Below, in pieces: positions 18,692 to 28,436 of a stretch of DNA of 64,000 bases (within the stretch, counting starts at the first letter, position 1; the number at the start of each line of letters is the position of its first letter). The stretch comes from Methanobrevibacter sp. Lineage in GTDB: Archaea > Methanobacteriota > Methanobacteria > Methanobacteriales > Methanobacteriaceae. The notes below the pieces were generated by a model. It had not been told where the DNA came from. It saw only the letters and a list, made by a program, of their open reading frames with translations, and did no database searches. The DNA is taken from contig NZ_JAUNXR010000004.1 of the NCBI RefSeq assembly GCF_030539665.1, positions 101,088-165,087 on the forward strand, read 5' to 3'. The translations under genes and the position numbers were made by a program.

Positions 18692-19462
18692 ATGCAACCT
18701 TTACAAAACGCTGGTTATGATAGGGCAATTACTGTATTTAGCCCAGATGGAAGACTTTTCCAAGTTGAATATGCGAGAGAAGCTGTAAAAAGAGGAACTA
18801 CTTCTGTTGGAATCAAATGTCCTGAAGGTGTAGTTTTAGCAGTAGATAAAAGAACTACCTCTCCGTTAGTTGAATCAAAATCAATTGAAAAATTATTTAA
18901 GATTGATGAACACATTGGATCAGCTACTTCTGGTCTTGTTGCAGATGCAAGAGCACTTGTAGAAAGAGCAAGAGTAGAAGCTCAAATTAATAAAATTACC
19001 TACTCTGAACCGATTAGTGTAGAAACATTATCTAAAAAATTATGTGATATGTTACAGTTATACACTCAAAATGGTGGTGTAAGGCCATTTGGTTCTGCAT
19101 TAATTATCGGTGGAATCTACAACGATAAATGCAGATTATTCGAAACAGATCCAAGTGGAGCATTAATCGAATATAAGGCAACAGCTATTGGTGCAGGAAG
19201 AAATCAGGTAATTGATATATTTGAAGACAATTACAAAGAAGACATGACTTTAGATGATGCTATTGAATTGGCTTTAACTGCGATTAATGAAGCAACTGAT
19301 CATGAAACCAGTTCCAGCAATGTAGAAATAGCTGTAATAACTAAAGAAAATCCGGCTTACACTAAACTTTCATCTGAAGACGTACAAAAATATATTGATG
19401 ATTTAGTAGCTAAAAAAGAAGCTGAAGAGAAAGCAAAAGCTGAAGAAGATAAAGAAGAATAA
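18692..19462 (+). CDS. psmA: proteasome subunit alpha
   Basis: A 256-aa alpha subunit of the archaeal 20S proteasome, forming the outer gated rings. Seen: the alpha-type N-terminus GYDRAITVFSPDGRLFQVEYA, which is the family signature and gate, the KRGTTSVGIK strand, VDKRTTSPLVE, and the GGVRPFGSALIIGG segment. The last 30 residues are a charged Lys/Glu tail. ATG at 18692 has GAGGTA upstream. It is first in an operon with SBDS and the three exosome genes, a layout conserved in many Euryarchaeota. Confidence 0.96.
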   Translation: MQPLQNAGYDRAITVFSPDGRLFQVEYAREAVKRGTTSVGIKCPEGVVLAVDKRTTSPLVESKSIEKLFKIDEHIGSATSGLVADARALVERARVEAQINKITYSEPISVETLSKKLCDMLQLYTQNGGVRPFGSALIIGGIYNDKCRLFETDPSGALIEYKATAIGAGRNQVIDIFEDNYKEDMTLDDAIELALTAINEATDHETSSSNVEIAVITKENPAYTKLSSEDVQKYIDDLVAKKEAEEKAKAEEDKEE

Positions 19463-19492
19463 TATTTAATTTGATTGTTAGGAGATAATTCA

Positions 19493-20194
19493 ATGGTTAA
19501 CGTAGATGAAGCAATTATTGCAAAATATGAATCGTATGGTGAACATTTTGAGATTTTAGTAGATGCAGATTTGGCTGCAGAATTTAGAAATCCTGATGGT
19601 AAAGATGTTGCCATTGAAGATCTTTTAGCAGTTGAAGAAGTTTTTAAAGACTCTAGGAAAGGAGATAAAGCTTCTGATGAAGCGATGAAAAAGATTTTTG
19701 AAACTACAGATCCATTGGAAGTTTCAAAAATCATCCTTGAAAAAGGTACAGTTCAATTAACTGCTGAACAAAAAAGAAAAATGCAGCAGGATAAAAGAAA
19801 ACTAGTTATTAATAAAATCGCTAGAGAGTCTATTAATCCTCAAACTGGACTTCCTCATCCGGCACAAAGAATTGAAAACGCTATGGATGAAGCAAAAGTT
19901 AAAATTGATCCTTTTGTAGCAGTAAATCAACAAGTTCAAACAGCTTTGAAAGCCATCAAACCATTAATTCCAATAAGATTTGAAAAAGTTAAAATAGCTG
20001 TTCGTCTTCCGGGATCTGCTGCAGGAAATGCATACAATACAATCCATCCGTTTGGCGAAATACTAAATGAAGAGTGGCAGCAAGATGGTTCATGGATAGC
20101 TATTGTTGAGATTCCAGGAGGTCTTCAAGACAAATTTATTGCTAAAATGGCAGGAATATCTGCTGGTGAAGCAGAAACTAAAGCTATCAAATAA
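19493..20194 (+). CDS. ribosome maturation protein SBDS (Sdo1 homolog)
   Basis: A 233-aa protein of the SBDS family, which in eukaryotes helps release the anti-association factor from the large ribosomal subunit. Seen: an N-terminal FYSH domain with [13 protein letters not shown] and [15 protein letters not shown], a central helical domain with [17 protein letters not shown], and a C-terminal ferredoxin-like domain with the [15 protein letters not shown] strand. ATG at 19493 follows TAGGAG with good spacing; a TTG at 19475 is less likely. It lies between psmA and rrp4. Confidence 0.94.
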   Translation: MVNVDEAIIAKYESYGEHFEILVDADLAAEFRNPDGKDVAIEDLLAVEEVFKDSRKGDKASDEAMKKIFETTDPLEVSKIILEKGTVQLTAEQKRKMQQDKRKLVINKIARESINPQTGLPHPAQRIENAMDEAKVKIDPFVAVNQQVQTALKAIKPLIPIRFEKVKIAVRLPGSAAGNAYNTIHPFGEILNEEWQQDGSWIAIVEIPGGLQDKFIAKMAGISAGEAETKAIK

Positions 20195-20210
20195 TCTTTG
20201 AGGTTTTACA

Positions 20211-21275
20211 ATGATATATGTTGAAAATAAAGATTTGGTTATTCCTGGGCAAGTATTAGCTGATGATGATTATTACTCAGGAAGAGGCACTTTTAAGGAA
20301 AATGGCAAGGTATGTTCTTCATTGATGGGCCTTGTTTCTTTAAGAAATAAAAAAATTAGAGTAATTCCATTGAAAAGCAAATATGTTCCTAAAAAAGGGG
20401 ACGTTGTCATAGGTAAGATTGATGACGTTAAATTTTCAATGTGGGATGTAGATATTAACTCACCTTATTCAGGTATCCTTCCGGCATTTGAAGTATTTGG
20501 AAGAGAGAAAAAAGAATTAAACAAGGTTTTTGATGTAGGTGACATCCTCTTTTTAAGAGTAATTGATGTGGATGAAGTTAAAAAAGCAAAATTAGGATTA
20601 AAAGGAAGGGGAATGGGCAAATTCAAAGGAGGAATTCTTGTAGAAATTGCACCAACCAAAGTTCCTAGATTAATAGGTAAAAAAGGTTCCATGATCAACA
20701 TGATTAAAGATAAAACCGGTTGTAAAATTGTTGTTGGTCAAAACGGTCTTGTCTGGGTAAAGGGAGACGAGGACATGGAACAGCTTACCAAGAACATTAT
20801 TAACATTATTGAAAAAGAAGCTCATACTTCTGGTCTTACTAATAAAATTAAAAATAAATTGTACTTGGAAATCGATGGGGAACTTCCTGAGGAAGAAAAA
20901 GAAATCGATCCTAATGATTATGATGAAAACGGTTTGGAAAAACCTAAACTTCAGGATTTCAGAGAAGAATTAGAAGCTGAAGAAAAATTGGAAGCTGAAA
21001 AAGTGGAAGAAGAAGATAATGTTGAAGAATCTTCTGAAGAAATTGAAGAAGTAGAAGAAGATAATGATGAAGAGCCTTCTGAAGAAATTGAAGAAGTTGA
21101 AGAGGACGCATCTGAAGTCGATGAATTGCCTGAAGAAAACAAACCTAAAAAAGCATATAAGAAATTGGACTTTTATGAAAGATTAGAAGAGCTTAAAAGA
21201 AAAAATAGGTCAAAATCTATTTCTATTGGAAGTAAACCTAAAAATTCATTGATTTTAAATAATAAAGATTATTAA
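20211..21275 (+). CDS. rrp4: exosome RNA-binding subunit Rrp4 with acidic tail
   Basis: A 354-aa cap subunit of the archaeal exosome, which degrades and tails RNA 3' ends. Seen: an N-terminal domain with PGQVL and GRGTF (1-60), an S1 domain (about 61-130), and a KH domain with GKKG at 156-159. Residues 222-312 form a long, strongly acidic tail with [10 protein letters not shown] occurring twice, followed by a Lys-rich end. Family members usually stop soon after the KH domain, so the tail is an addition of about 120 residues. It could contact partners or keep RNA away; this is speculative. ATG at 20211 is 16 bp after SBDS, and its TAA overlaps the rrp41 start. Confidence 0.93.
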   Translation: MIYVENKDLVIPGQVLADDDYYSGRGTFKENGKVCSSLMGLVSLRNKKIRVIPLKSKYVPKKGDVVIGKIDDVKFSMWDVDINSPYSGILPAFEVFGREKKELNKVFDVGDILFLRVIDVDEVKKAKLGLKGRGMGKFKGGILVEIAPTKVPRLIGKKGSMINMIKDKTGCKIVVGQNGLVWVKGDEDMEQLTKNIINIIEKEAHTSGLTNKIKNKLYLEIDGELPEEEKEIDPNDYDENGLEKPKLQDFREELEAEEKLEAEKVEEEDNVEESSEEIEEVEEDNDEEPSEEIEEVEEDASEVDELPEENKPKKAYKKLDFYERLEELKRKNRSKSISIGSKPKNSLILNNKDY

Positions 21276-21982
21276 TGGGGATATTAGACATGTCAGAATT
21301 TATTAGAGAGGATGGAAGAAAATATAATGAATTACGTCCTATTAAAATAGAAGCTGGAGTTCTTGAACGTGCAGATGGTTCAGCATATTTGGAATTTGGT
21401 GGAAATAAAATATTAGTAGCTGTTTATGGGCCTAGAGAATCTTATATTAGAAGATTATTAGAACCAAATACTGGTGTAATTAGATGTAGGTACAATATGG
21501 CACCATTTTCAGTCGATGACAGAAAAAGACCGGGTCCTGATAGAAGATCTTCAGAAATATCAAAAATCACAGCTGAAGCTTTAAGACCTGCTTTAATGTT
21601 GGAAAATTATCCACGTTCAATGGTGGACATTTACATTGAAGTAATTGAGGCTGAAGGAGGTACCCGTTGTGCAGGTATTACCGCAGCTTCTGTAGCTTTA
21701 GTTGATGCAGGTATTCCAATGAAGGATATTGTAGTTGGATGTGCTGCTGGAAAGGTAAACGATGAGATTGTTCTTGATTTATCTGAAGTTGAAGATAAAG
21801 AGGGTCAGGCTGATGTTCCTGTAGCTATAATGCCAAGAACTGGTGAGGTTACTTTACTCCAAAGTGACGGTAATTTAACTGAAGAAGAATTTGATAAAGC
21901 TTTAAATTTAGCTATTGAAGGATGTATGGAAGTAAGTAAACTTCAAAAAGAAGCTTTAATGAAGAAATATTCCACAGAATGA
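21275..21982 (+). CDS. rrp41: exosome catalytic subunit Rrp41
   Basis: A 235-aa RNase PH-type subunit, the active one in the Rrp41-Rrp42 hexamer. Seen: [39 protein letters not shown], the RRSSEISK helix, and the [22 protein letters not shown] segment with the conserved acidic residues. TAATG overlap with rrp4 supports ATG at 21275; ATG at 21290 (MSEFIRE) is an alternative. Next gene is rrp42, 10 bp away. Confidence 0.95.
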   Translation: MGILDMSEFIREDGRKYNELRPIKIEAGVLERADGSAYLEFGGNKILVAVYGPRESYIRRLLEPNTGVIRCRYNMAPFSVDDRKRPGPDRRSSEISKITAEALRPALMLENYPRSMVDIYIEVIEAEGGTRCAGITAASVALVDAGIPMKDIVVGCAAGKVNDEIVLDLSEVEDKEGQADVPVAIMPRTGEVTLLQSDGNLTEEEFDKALNLAIEGCMEVSKLQKEALMKKYSTE

Positions 21983-21992
21983 GGTTTTTTTT

Positions 21993-22781
21993 ATGACTAA
22001 AATTACACCAGAAATTACCAAAGAAAGTATTATTAATCTTGTAAACAACAATAAACGTGAAGATGGCAGAGCGCTTGATGAATATAGGGACATTACTATT
22101 GAAACCAATGTAATCTCTAAAGCTGAAGGTTCTGCAAGAGTTAATCTTGGAGGTACTCAAGTCATAGCTGGAATCAAACCTCAAATTGGTGCACCTTTCC
22201 CGGATACTCCAAATTTAGGAGTTTTAATGACTAATTGTGAAATGTTGCCAATGGCTGATCCTACTTTTGAACCAGGTCCACCAAGCGAAGATTCAATCGA
22301 ACTTGCACGTGTTGCTGATAGAGGAATCCGTGAAAGTGAACTTGTAGATTTGGATAAGCTCTGTATTGAAGAAGGAAAGCACGTTTGGATGTTATTCATT
22401 GATTTACATATAATTGACAACTGTGGAAACCTCTTTGATGCTGCTGAACTAGCTATTATGGCTGCATTGAAATCAACCCAATTGCCTACCGCGACAGTTG
22501 TAGACGATGAGGTTGTTTTAGATAAGGAGAACACAATTCCTTTACCAATCAATAAAGAATTAGCTATGTGTACTTTCGTTAAGATTGGGGATAAATTGGT
22601 TTTAGATCCTACTTTAATTGAAGAGGAAATTTCAGAAGCTCGTTTAAACATTGGTGTTACTGAACAGGGCAATATCTGTTCAATGCAAAAAGGAGGATCC
22701 GAACCTTTAACCAAGGAAGAGATTCTTGAATGTGTTCATATTGCCGTTTCAAAAACTAAAGAATTAATAGAAAATCTTTAA
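21993..22781 (+). CDS. rrp42: exosome structural subunit Rrp42
   Basis: A 262-aa RNase PH-fold partner of Rrp41, without its own catalytic site but needed for the ring and for RNA binding. Seen: NNKREDGRALDEYRDI, NLGGTQVIAGIKPQIG, FEPGPPSEDSIELARVADRGIRES, and DLHIIDNCGNLFDAAELA. Start ATG at 21993 follows GAGG. Its end overlaps the convergent mobA gene by 4 bp, so the two transcripts meet tail to tail with almost no spacer. Confidence 0.95.
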   Translation: MTKITPEITKESIINLVNNNKREDGRALDEYRDITIETNVISKAEGSARVNLGGTQVIAGIKPQIGAPFPDTPNLGVLMTNCEMLPMADPTFEPGPPSEDSIELARVADRGIRESELVDLDKLCIEEGKHVWMLFIDLHIIDNCGNLFDAAELAIMAALKSTQLPTATVVDDEVVLDKENTIPLPINKELAMCTFVKIGDKLVLDPTLIEEEISEARLNIGVTEQGNICSMQKGGSEPLTKEEILECVHIAVSKTKELIENL

Positions 22782-23377
22782 ATGTCCTCTGGACGATTTA
22801 AGTTTCTAAATTCTTTTTTTAATAATTTTTTATTATCTATTTTTATAAATTTACAGTTCTTTTCTTTTAAAAGCCCTTTTATATGCAATATGTCTTTTTC
22901 TATTAGATTAGTTATTGTATCAATATTGTTTTTATTGTAGATTGAATGTAATGGTTCTGATGTTTTTATTTTATTCTCATCATCATTATATGGCACGATG
23001 CAATCATAGTCATTTGATATTTCATTAAAAAGAGTATTTACATGGTTTTTTGTGATGTATGGGCTGTCACATGGAAGCACCAATGCATAATCTGATGAAA
23101 TGTGTTTGAGGCCGGTTAGAATTCCTGATAATGGTCCCTTATCCTTTATTTCATCTTCTACAAATCTGATTTTATAGGAGAATTCATGTTTTTCAATAAA
23201 TTCTTTATATTTGATAATCCTATCTTCATTATTTAAAACAATTACTGCTTCATCTATTATGTTATTTAAAGTAGTAAGTATATGAATAATCATAGGTTTA
23301 CCATGAATATTCATAGAGCCTTTATCCTGACCCATTCTTCTACTCTGCCCTCCACATAAAAGTATACAAGATTTCAT
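22778..23377 (-). CDS. mobA: molybdenum cofactor guanylyltransferase-like protein
   Basis: A 199-aa nucleotidyltransferase of the MobA family, which attaches GMP to molybdopterin to give the dinucleotide form used by formate dehydrogenase and formylmethanofuran dehydrogenase. Seen: the N-terminal CILLCGGQSRRMGQDKGSM signature loop, VEDEIKDKGPLSGI, and ALVLPCDSPYI with the metal-binding Asp. I use ATG at 23377 (MKSC), directly after the upstream stop; a start at 23398 would overlap that gene. GTP versus CTP use cannot be settled from the sequence. Confidence 0.88.
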   Translation of the reverse strand: MKSCILLCGGQSRRMGQDKGSMNIHGKPMIIHILTTLNNIIDEAVIVLNNEDRIIKYKEFIEKHEFSYKIRFVEDEIKDKGPLSGILTGLKHISSDYALVLPCDSPYITKNHVNTLFNEISNDYDCIVPYNDDENKIKTSEPLHSIYNKNNIDTITNLIEKDILHIKGLLKEKNCKFIKIDNKKLLKKEFRNLNRPEDI

Positions 23378-23378
23378 T

Positions 23379-24137
23379 TTAATCAGTAATATAAACATTG
23401 GTTTCCGGATTGAAAGGATTGACCCTCATTGTCAGGGAACTCATATAAGGATAGTGGTTATTTAGGAACTGCAAATACTTTATCCATTCATAGGTCAATC
23501 TGCAGTAAACTCTGTCAATGTCTCCAATTATATGTTCAAAGTCTGCGGTTCCCACCTGGTCCAAATCTCTTCTAAGTTCAAGTTCATCATCCAAATGGAA
23601 CATTGCAAGCAAAAGGTTTGAAAAGCTGACCTTCTCGATGATGTTTGGATTCTCAAGGAGGTCTATTAGGAATGGACGCTTTCCCTTTAGAAGGTGCTGC
23701 AGGGTTCTTACGAATTGCTGAACTTCATTTTCCGGGATTTCTGGAGTGAAACTGACTCCGTTTGTTTTCAAATACTTGTATGCATGTTTGAAATCATCGT
23801 CATCCCATTTGTCAATGTTTTTTAGCTTTTTAATGATTTCTCCATTGTCGCTATTGACTCTGGATATCATTTCAAGAAGGTTGTTCCCGATTTCAGAGAA
23901 AAACACTCCTAAAATCATATCTAACTTGTCTAAAACTGCTTCTTTTTCTTTTTTCTCAATTATGCTTTCAATAACTAGCACAACAACCAATATGTCAATA
24001 GGTACAAATGCTGAATCGATCACTATGTAAAAGAATACCTTGTCAGGCTCGTTCAAAAAGAAAAATGCAAAACCATACAATAGGCATGAAACAATCAGAA
24101 GACCTATTCCAAATTTTATTTTCCAGTTAATTTTCAT
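23379..24137 (-). CDS. conserved membrane protein of unknown function
   Basis: A 252-aa protein. Two membrane helices near the N-terminus (about 9-28 and 36-58), separated by a short loop, are followed by a KEKEAVLDKLD region and a long, mostly helical cytosolic part rich in Leu and acidic residues, ending with a short NPFNPETNVYITD tail. I do not recognise the cytosolic domain and see no enzyme motif. It lies between cbiT and mobA in a minus-strand cluster with gaps of only 1-4 bp, so it is co-transcribed with cofactor genes, but that does not show its function. Confidence 0.8.
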   Translation of the reverse strand: MKINWKIKFGIGLLIVSCLLYGFAFFFLNEPDKVFFYIVIDSAFVPIDILVVVLVIESIIEKKEKEAVLDKLDMILGVFFSEIGNNLLEMISRVNSDNGEIIKKLKNIDKWDDDDFKHAYKYLKTNGVSFTPEIPENEVQQFVRTLQHLLKGKRPFLIDLLENPNIIEKVSFSNLLLAMFHLDDELELRRDLDQVGTADFEHIIGDIDRVYCRLTYEWIKYLQFLNNHYPYMSSLTMRVNPFNPETNVYITD

Positions 24138-24141
24138 TTTA

Positions 24142-24705
24142 TCATCTCTTTTTCGCGGTTATTACTGCAATAGGGTTTTCACTCATCATCATAATTCCAC
24201 GATCAAGAACTCTTCCTTTTGAGATGTTCACTTCCATTATTTGAGGATTGTAGCCCAATTCTTTTAGTTTGTTTATAGCTTCAACCTTTGTATCCACCAA
24301 TATGGCTGTTACTATTATTCTTCCCTTTGAATTTAGTCTGGAATCCAAAAGTTCAAGAATTTCCTCAAGTTTGCGGCCACTGCCTCCAACTATTGCAATG
24401 TCTATTCCATCAATGCTCTTCAAGGCATTTGCCCCATCATTGTTAATTAGGGTTACGTCCCCATCTATATTGAATTTCTTAAGGTTCTTTTTAGTAATCT
24501 TTATGGCTTCAGGATTGGTATCGATGGATATGACCCTCCCTGCACGCTGTGCAAATTCACATGTAAATCCTCCAGTTCCACATCCAACGTCTACAACAAC
24601 ATCATCGTTCTTAACATCGGATTTATAAAGAACGATAGCCCTTATGGCTTCTTTGCTAGGTCCTGGAACATCACAGGTTTTTATAAAATCAGAATCGTTT
24701 AACAT
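24142..24705 (-). CDS. cbiT: precorrin C15-methyltransferase / decarboxylase (CbiT)
   Basis: A 187-aa SAM-dependent methyltransferase of the CbiT type, acting in cobamide biosynthesis on the corrin ring at C15 with removal of a carboxyl group. Seen: GPSKEAIRAI near the start, motif I VVDVGCGTGGFTCEFA, VISIDTNPEAI, INNDGANAL, and the IDIAIVGGSG glycine-rich segment typical of CbiT. I choose ATG at 24705, which overlaps the ubiX stop as TAATG and has AAGGTGG before it; a GTG at 24714 is possible. Corrinoids are needed for the methyl transfer step of methanogenesis. Confidence 0.92.
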   Translation of the reverse strand: MLNDSDFIKTCDVPGPSKEAIRAIVLYKSDVKNDDVVVDVGCGTGGFTCEFAQRAGRVISIDTNPEAIKITKKNLKKFNIDGDVTLINNDGANALKSIDGIDIAIVGGSGRKLEEILELLDSRLNSKGRIIVTAILVDTKVEAINKLKELGYNPQIMEVNISKGRVLDRGIMMMSENPIAVITAKKR

Positions 24706-25253
24706 TATTTCCACCTTTTGTAGATATCATTTTCAATTTTTAGGCTGTCCAATATCTTTCCCACTATAAAATCAATTTGATTGTCCACTGTTTCGCTTTC
24801 GCTGTAAAATGCAGGCATCGCCGGAAGGATTATTGCTCCCTCTTTTGATAGACTTAGCATGTTTTCAATGTGGACTGTTCTGAGGGGTGTTTCACGAGGA
24901 ACAATAACTGTTCTTCTGCGTTCCTTTAAAGCCACATCAGCAACTCTTGTGATTGTATTGTCACTGTATCCATTGGCTATTGAGGATAGGCTTTTCATGG
25001 AGCATGGCACAACTACCAATCCATCAAATTTAAATGAACCGCTGTTTATTGAAGCGGTCAAATCATGAAACTCGTAATATTCATCTGCAAGGGATATTAT
25101 CTCTTCTAGGGGTTCATTTGTTTCATGTTCTATTACGGTTTTTCCAGCGTCACTTATTACGAGGCCGGTTCTTACATTTAATTCATTTAAAGCCTTTAGC
25201 AGTCTTATTCCATAGACCACTCCACTGGCTCCTGTTATACCTACAATTATCAT
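24705..25253 (-). CDS. ubiX: flavin prenyltransferase UbiX family
   Basis: A 182-aa flavoprotein that makes prenylated FMN, the cofactor of UbiD-type decarboxylases. Seen: the N-terminal IIVGITGASGVVYGIRLL flavin-binding loop, VVPCSMKSLSSIANGYSDN, and ERRRTVIVPRETPLRTVHIENML, which are the family signatures. No ubiD is present in this window. It is coupled by TAATG to cbiT. Start ATG at 25253; only 9 bp separate it from the upstream HD-domain gene. Confidence 0.94.
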   Translation of the reverse strand: MIIVGITGASGVVYGIRLLKALNELNVRTGLVISDAGKTVIEHETNEPLEEIISLADEYYEFHDLTASINSGSFKFDGLVVVPCSMKSLSSIANGYSDNTITRVADVALKERRRTVIVPRETPLRTVHIENMLSLSKEGAIILPAMPAFYSESETVDNQIDFIVGKILDSLKIENDIYKRWK

Positions 25254-25262
25254 TTTTATCTC

Positions 25263-26486
25263 CTAGAATAGTTTTAGTTGGTCATAATGTATTCCATGAT
25301 GCTTGTCCTTGTCGATTTCAGGCAAGTCAAGGAAATTGTTTATCTTGAACTTTTTGAATTTTTCCTTGTCCTCCTTAGGAACATATAAGCTGATATCTGG
25401 AATATTGAATCTGGCTTTACTTAAAGCACCTATAATGTTTGAAATCTCATTTAAGGGGTAGAGTTTTTTATCTACTGACACTTGGGTTTTCATTTCATCA
25501 AAACGTGGATATTCGGCTATATTGAGTATCACATAATCCTTATCTAAATTATAATATTCCGCAATTTCCTCTTCAGCTTTTCTAAGCTGATCTTGAGTAA
25601 TCTTGTAAATCTTTTCAGGATTCTTAAAATTTTCCAATCTCATTGTAAATGCTCTTTTAAAAAAGTTCCTGTTGTCCAGTCTTGTGATTATGTCCTTGAT
25701 AAAACCATCACTTTGTCTGCAGATACTGATGATGTCTGTATCGTCATATTTGTAGATTTCCTTCTCATTGATTGTGTTGTTGTCGATTAGCCTTTTTAGA
25801 ATTCTTCTAAACATGGAATTTACAATTCTTGTGGTGTGATGTTGATAAACACTAGGATACATAAAATATCTTGATACTAAAGCTCCTTCCGCTGCTTGAA
25901 CTCCTTTTAAATCTAATGTTAATGTTTTTTCAAGTTTAAGATTGGAAATCAATCGTTCATAATCGATTACTCCATATGCCACTCCTGTGTAATGGGAATC
26001 TCTCAGGAGATAGTCCATTCTATCGACATCCAGCTCACCTGAGACGATAGGGCCAAGGGATCCTTCCCCATTTATGATTTCTATTATTTTGTTGACATCA
26101 TATTTTTCTTCCAGAACGTCCCTAATGGAAGTATTTTTAATTACATATTTGGTAAGCTCCTCATGGGGAAAGGAAAGCACTCCTTCAGATACGTGTGAAA
26201 ATGGTCCATGTCCTAGATCATGTAATAATGCAGCCGTTTTTACAAGGCCAACGTCATCCTCTTCAAGTTCTAATTCTTCAGACAATCTTGAGGCAAGATA
26301 CATTGTGCCTATTGAATGTTCGAATCTTGTATGGTTTGCACCTGGAAATATTAAATTTATAAGTCCTAGTTGTTTTATTCTTCTTAAACGTTGAAATGAA
26401 GGTTGATCCATTAAATTTGTTTCAAATTCATTAAAGCTAATATCTCCATAAACACTATCCCTAATAAATTTCTTTTTTTCACCCAT
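25263..26486 (-). CDS. HD-domain phosphohydrolase (dNTPase-like)
   Basis: A 407-aa HD-superfamily metal-dependent phosphohydrolase, related to dNTP triphosphohydrolases. Seen: the N-terminal KKFIRDSVYGDISF, FQRLRRIKQLG, HTRFEHSIGTMYLA with the first metal-ligand His, ALLHDLGHGPFSHVSE with the HD pair, and ELDVDRMDYLLRDSHYTGV with the last Asp. I use ATG at 26486 (MGEKK); an in-frame GTG at 26498 is the alternative. It is probably the first gene of the minus-strand cluster with ubiX and cbiT. The true substrate is not determined. Confidence 0.88.
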   Translation of the reverse strand: MGEKKKFIRDSVYGDISFNEFETNLMDQPSFQRLRRIKQLGLINLIFPGANHTRFEHSIGTMYLASRLSEELELEEDDVGLVKTAALLHDLGHGPFSHVSEGVLSFPHEELTKYVIKNTSIRDVLEEKYDVNKIIEIINGEGSLGPIVSGELDVDRMDYLLRDSHYTGVAYGVIDYERLISNLKLEKTLTLDLKGVQAAEGALVSRYFMYPSVYQHHTTRIVNSMFRRILKRLIDNNTINEKEIYKYDDTDIISICRQSDGFIKDIITRLDNRNFFKRAFTMRLENFKNPEKIYKITQDQLRKAEEEIAEYYNLDKDYVILNIAEYPRFDEMKTQVSVDKKLYPLNEISNIIGALSKARFNIPDISLYVPKEDKEKFKKFKINNFLDLPEIDKDKHHGIHYDQLKLF

Positions 26487-26786
26487 TCTATCACACACTT
26501 TTTATTTGGCTAATTATTATTATATTATTTATCAATTAAGTGTTTTTATTAGTTATATTGAATATACTTTTCAATTGCTCTTACAAAATAGGAATTAAAA
26601 GGTTCATATAAAATTATTTTATAAAGTATTTAAATTATTAATTTATTTTTTAATACATATTAATTAATTTTATTTTAATTTTAATATTATCAATAAATTA
26701 TTTTATATTAAAACCGTAAGAATAATTTATTATAAAATTTATAAATTAGTATATTATTAGATTTATTTAGTATAATGGGCGATAGT
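26487..26786. other. AT-rich intergenic region between divergent genes
   Basis: No gene seen. It is very AT-rich with long A/T runs and contains the promoters of the HD gene (minus) and of the restriction-modification genes (plus). A TATATTATT stretch at about 26749-26757 is a weak TATA candidate for the methyltransferase gene. Confidence 0.35.
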
Positions 26787-27845
26787 ATGAAAGGAGCATC
26801 TATGTTTTCTAGTGCAGGAATTGCGGAAACTTATTTCAAGGAAGCGGGTATTGATATCTGTGTTGCTAATGAGTTAATTCCTAAACGTGCTAAATTTTAT
26901 CAGGAAATGTATCCTGATTCTAATATGATTGTTGGAGATATAAGAGAAAGAGAGATAAAAGATGAATTTATAGAATCTATTGATGATGATGTAAAATTTT
27001 TAATAGCAACACCCCCATGCCAAGGTTTAAGTACATTAGGTATGAATAAACATTTGGATCAAATGCAATCCGATCCTAGGAATTATTTGGTTTTTGATAT
27101 TTTGGATGTAATCGATAAGAAAGATTTTGATTATATTTTAATAGAGAATGTTTCTAGATTTTTGACAATGTATTTTCCATATAAAGATTCATTTTATAAA
27201 TTAGAAGAAATATTAAAAGATTTGTATTCTGATAAGTATAATGTTGAAGCAGAGTTATTAAATGCGAAAGATTATGGTATTCCTCAAAGTAGGCCAAGAG
27301 CTATTATTAAAATGTTTAAAAAGGGTAAAAAGTGGGATTGGCCTGAAACTCAGAGTGAAATAACTTTAAAAGAAGCTATTGGCGATTTGCCAAGTTTAGA
27401 ATCTGAAGAAATATCCTCATTAAAACATCATTATGCAAGAAAACATACAGAAAATCATATTAATTGGATGAAGCATACGCCAACAGGACATTCCGCTCAT
27501 GAAAATAAAGAACATTTTCCAGTTAAAAAAAATGGGGAAAAGGTAAAGGGATTTAAATCTACTTACAAAAGAATGAGGTGGGATGCACCAGCACCTGCAG
27601 TTACTATGAGAAGTGATGCAATATCTTCTCAAGAAAATGTTCATCCGGGTCGTAAGTTGTCGGATGGGACTTATTCTGATGCAAGAGTGTTAACTCTTCG
27701 AGAATTATTCATTGTTTCTTCTTTACCTGAGGACTGGAATATTCCAGAATGGACTACTGATACATTTATGAGACAAATAATTGGTGAGGGTGTTCCTCCA
27801 GAATTATCATATAAAATTGTTAAAGGAATTGATCAAAATGATTAA
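26787..27845 (+). CDS. C5-cytosine DNA methyltransferase, first of a tandem pair
   Basis: A 352-aa enzyme transferring methyl from SAM to C5 of cytosine in a DNA site. Seen: motif I MFSSAGIAETYF, motif IV TPPCQGLS with catalytic Cys at about residue 78, motif VI IENV, motif VIII PQSRPRAI, and motifs IX-X with RVLTLRELFIVSSLP and GEGVPPELSY. The target-recognition region is about residues 208-290. DNA for about residues 4-198 appears identical to that of the next gene, while the recognition region differs. I use ATG at 26787 by alignment with the second copy; ATG at 26775 is possible. Its end overlaps the next start by 8 bp. AT-rich base use, and the island-like set of three genes, suggest horizontal transfer. 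Confidence 0.93.
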   Translation: MKGASMFSSAGIAETYFKEAGIDICVANELIPKRAKFYQEMYPDSNMIVGDIREREIKDEFIESIDDDVKFLIATPPCQGLSTLGMNKHLDQMQSDPRNYLVFDILDVIDKKDFDYILIENVSRFLTMYFPYKDSFYKLEEILKDLYSDKYNVEAELLNAKDYGIPQSRPRAIIKMFKKGKKWDWPETQSEITLKEAIGDLPSLESEEISSLKHHYARKHTENHINWMKHTPTGHSAHENKEHFPVKKNGEKVKGFKSTYKRMRWDAPAPAVTMRSDAISSQENVHPGRKLSDGTYSDARVLTLRELFIVSSLPEDWNIPEWTTDTFMRQIIGEGVPPELSYKIVKGIDQND

Positions 27846-28436
27846 AGGTGCATCTATGTTTTCTAGTGCAGGAATTGCGGAAACTTATTTCAAGGAAGCG
27901 GGTATTGATATCTGTGTTGCTAATGAGTTAATTCCTAAACGTGCTAAATTTTATCAGGAAATGTATCCTGATTCTAATATGATTGTTGGAGATATAAGAG
28001 AAAGAGAGATAAAAGATGAATTTATAGAATCTATTGATGATGATGTAAAATTTTTAATAGCAACACCCCCATGCCAAGGTTTAAGTACATTAGGTATGAA
28101 TAAACATTTGGATCAAATGCAATCCGATCCTAGGAATTATTTGGTTTTTGATATTTTGGATGTAATCGATAAGAAAGATTTTGATTATATTTTAATAGAG
28201 AATGTTTCTAGATTTTTGACAATGTATTTTCCATATAAAGATTCATTTTATAAATTAGAAGAAATATTAAAAGATTTGTATTCTGATAAGTATAATGTTG
28301 AAGCAGAGTTATTAAATGCGAAAGATTATGGTATTCCTCAAAGTAGGCCAAGAGCTATTATTAAAATGTTTAAAAAGGGTAAAAAGTGGGATTGGCCTGA
28401 AACTCAGAGTGAAATAACTTTAAAAGAAGCTATTGG
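26796..28436 (+). repeat. 587-bp identical direct repeat in the two methyltransferase genes
   Basis: Bases 26796-27382 and 27850-28436 (offset 1054) appear identical by eye. They encode the N-terminal catalytic halves. Identity then breaks at the recognition regions and reappears in short blocks (for example around 27573-27597 and 27647-27682). This pattern indicates recent duplication followed by exchange of the recognition region, or ongoing gene conversion. Confidence 0.9.

Noticed and set aside
22181-22714. A 177-codon minus-strand frame inside rrp42
   Set aside because: It is antisense to a certain conserved gene and Ser-rich in the manner of antisense frames.
27781-27840. Extended N-terminus for the second methyltransferase
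   Set aside because: The extra residues overlap the end of the first methyltransferase, and the family start MIKGASMF aligns with ATG at 27838, which fits the 8-bp overlap.
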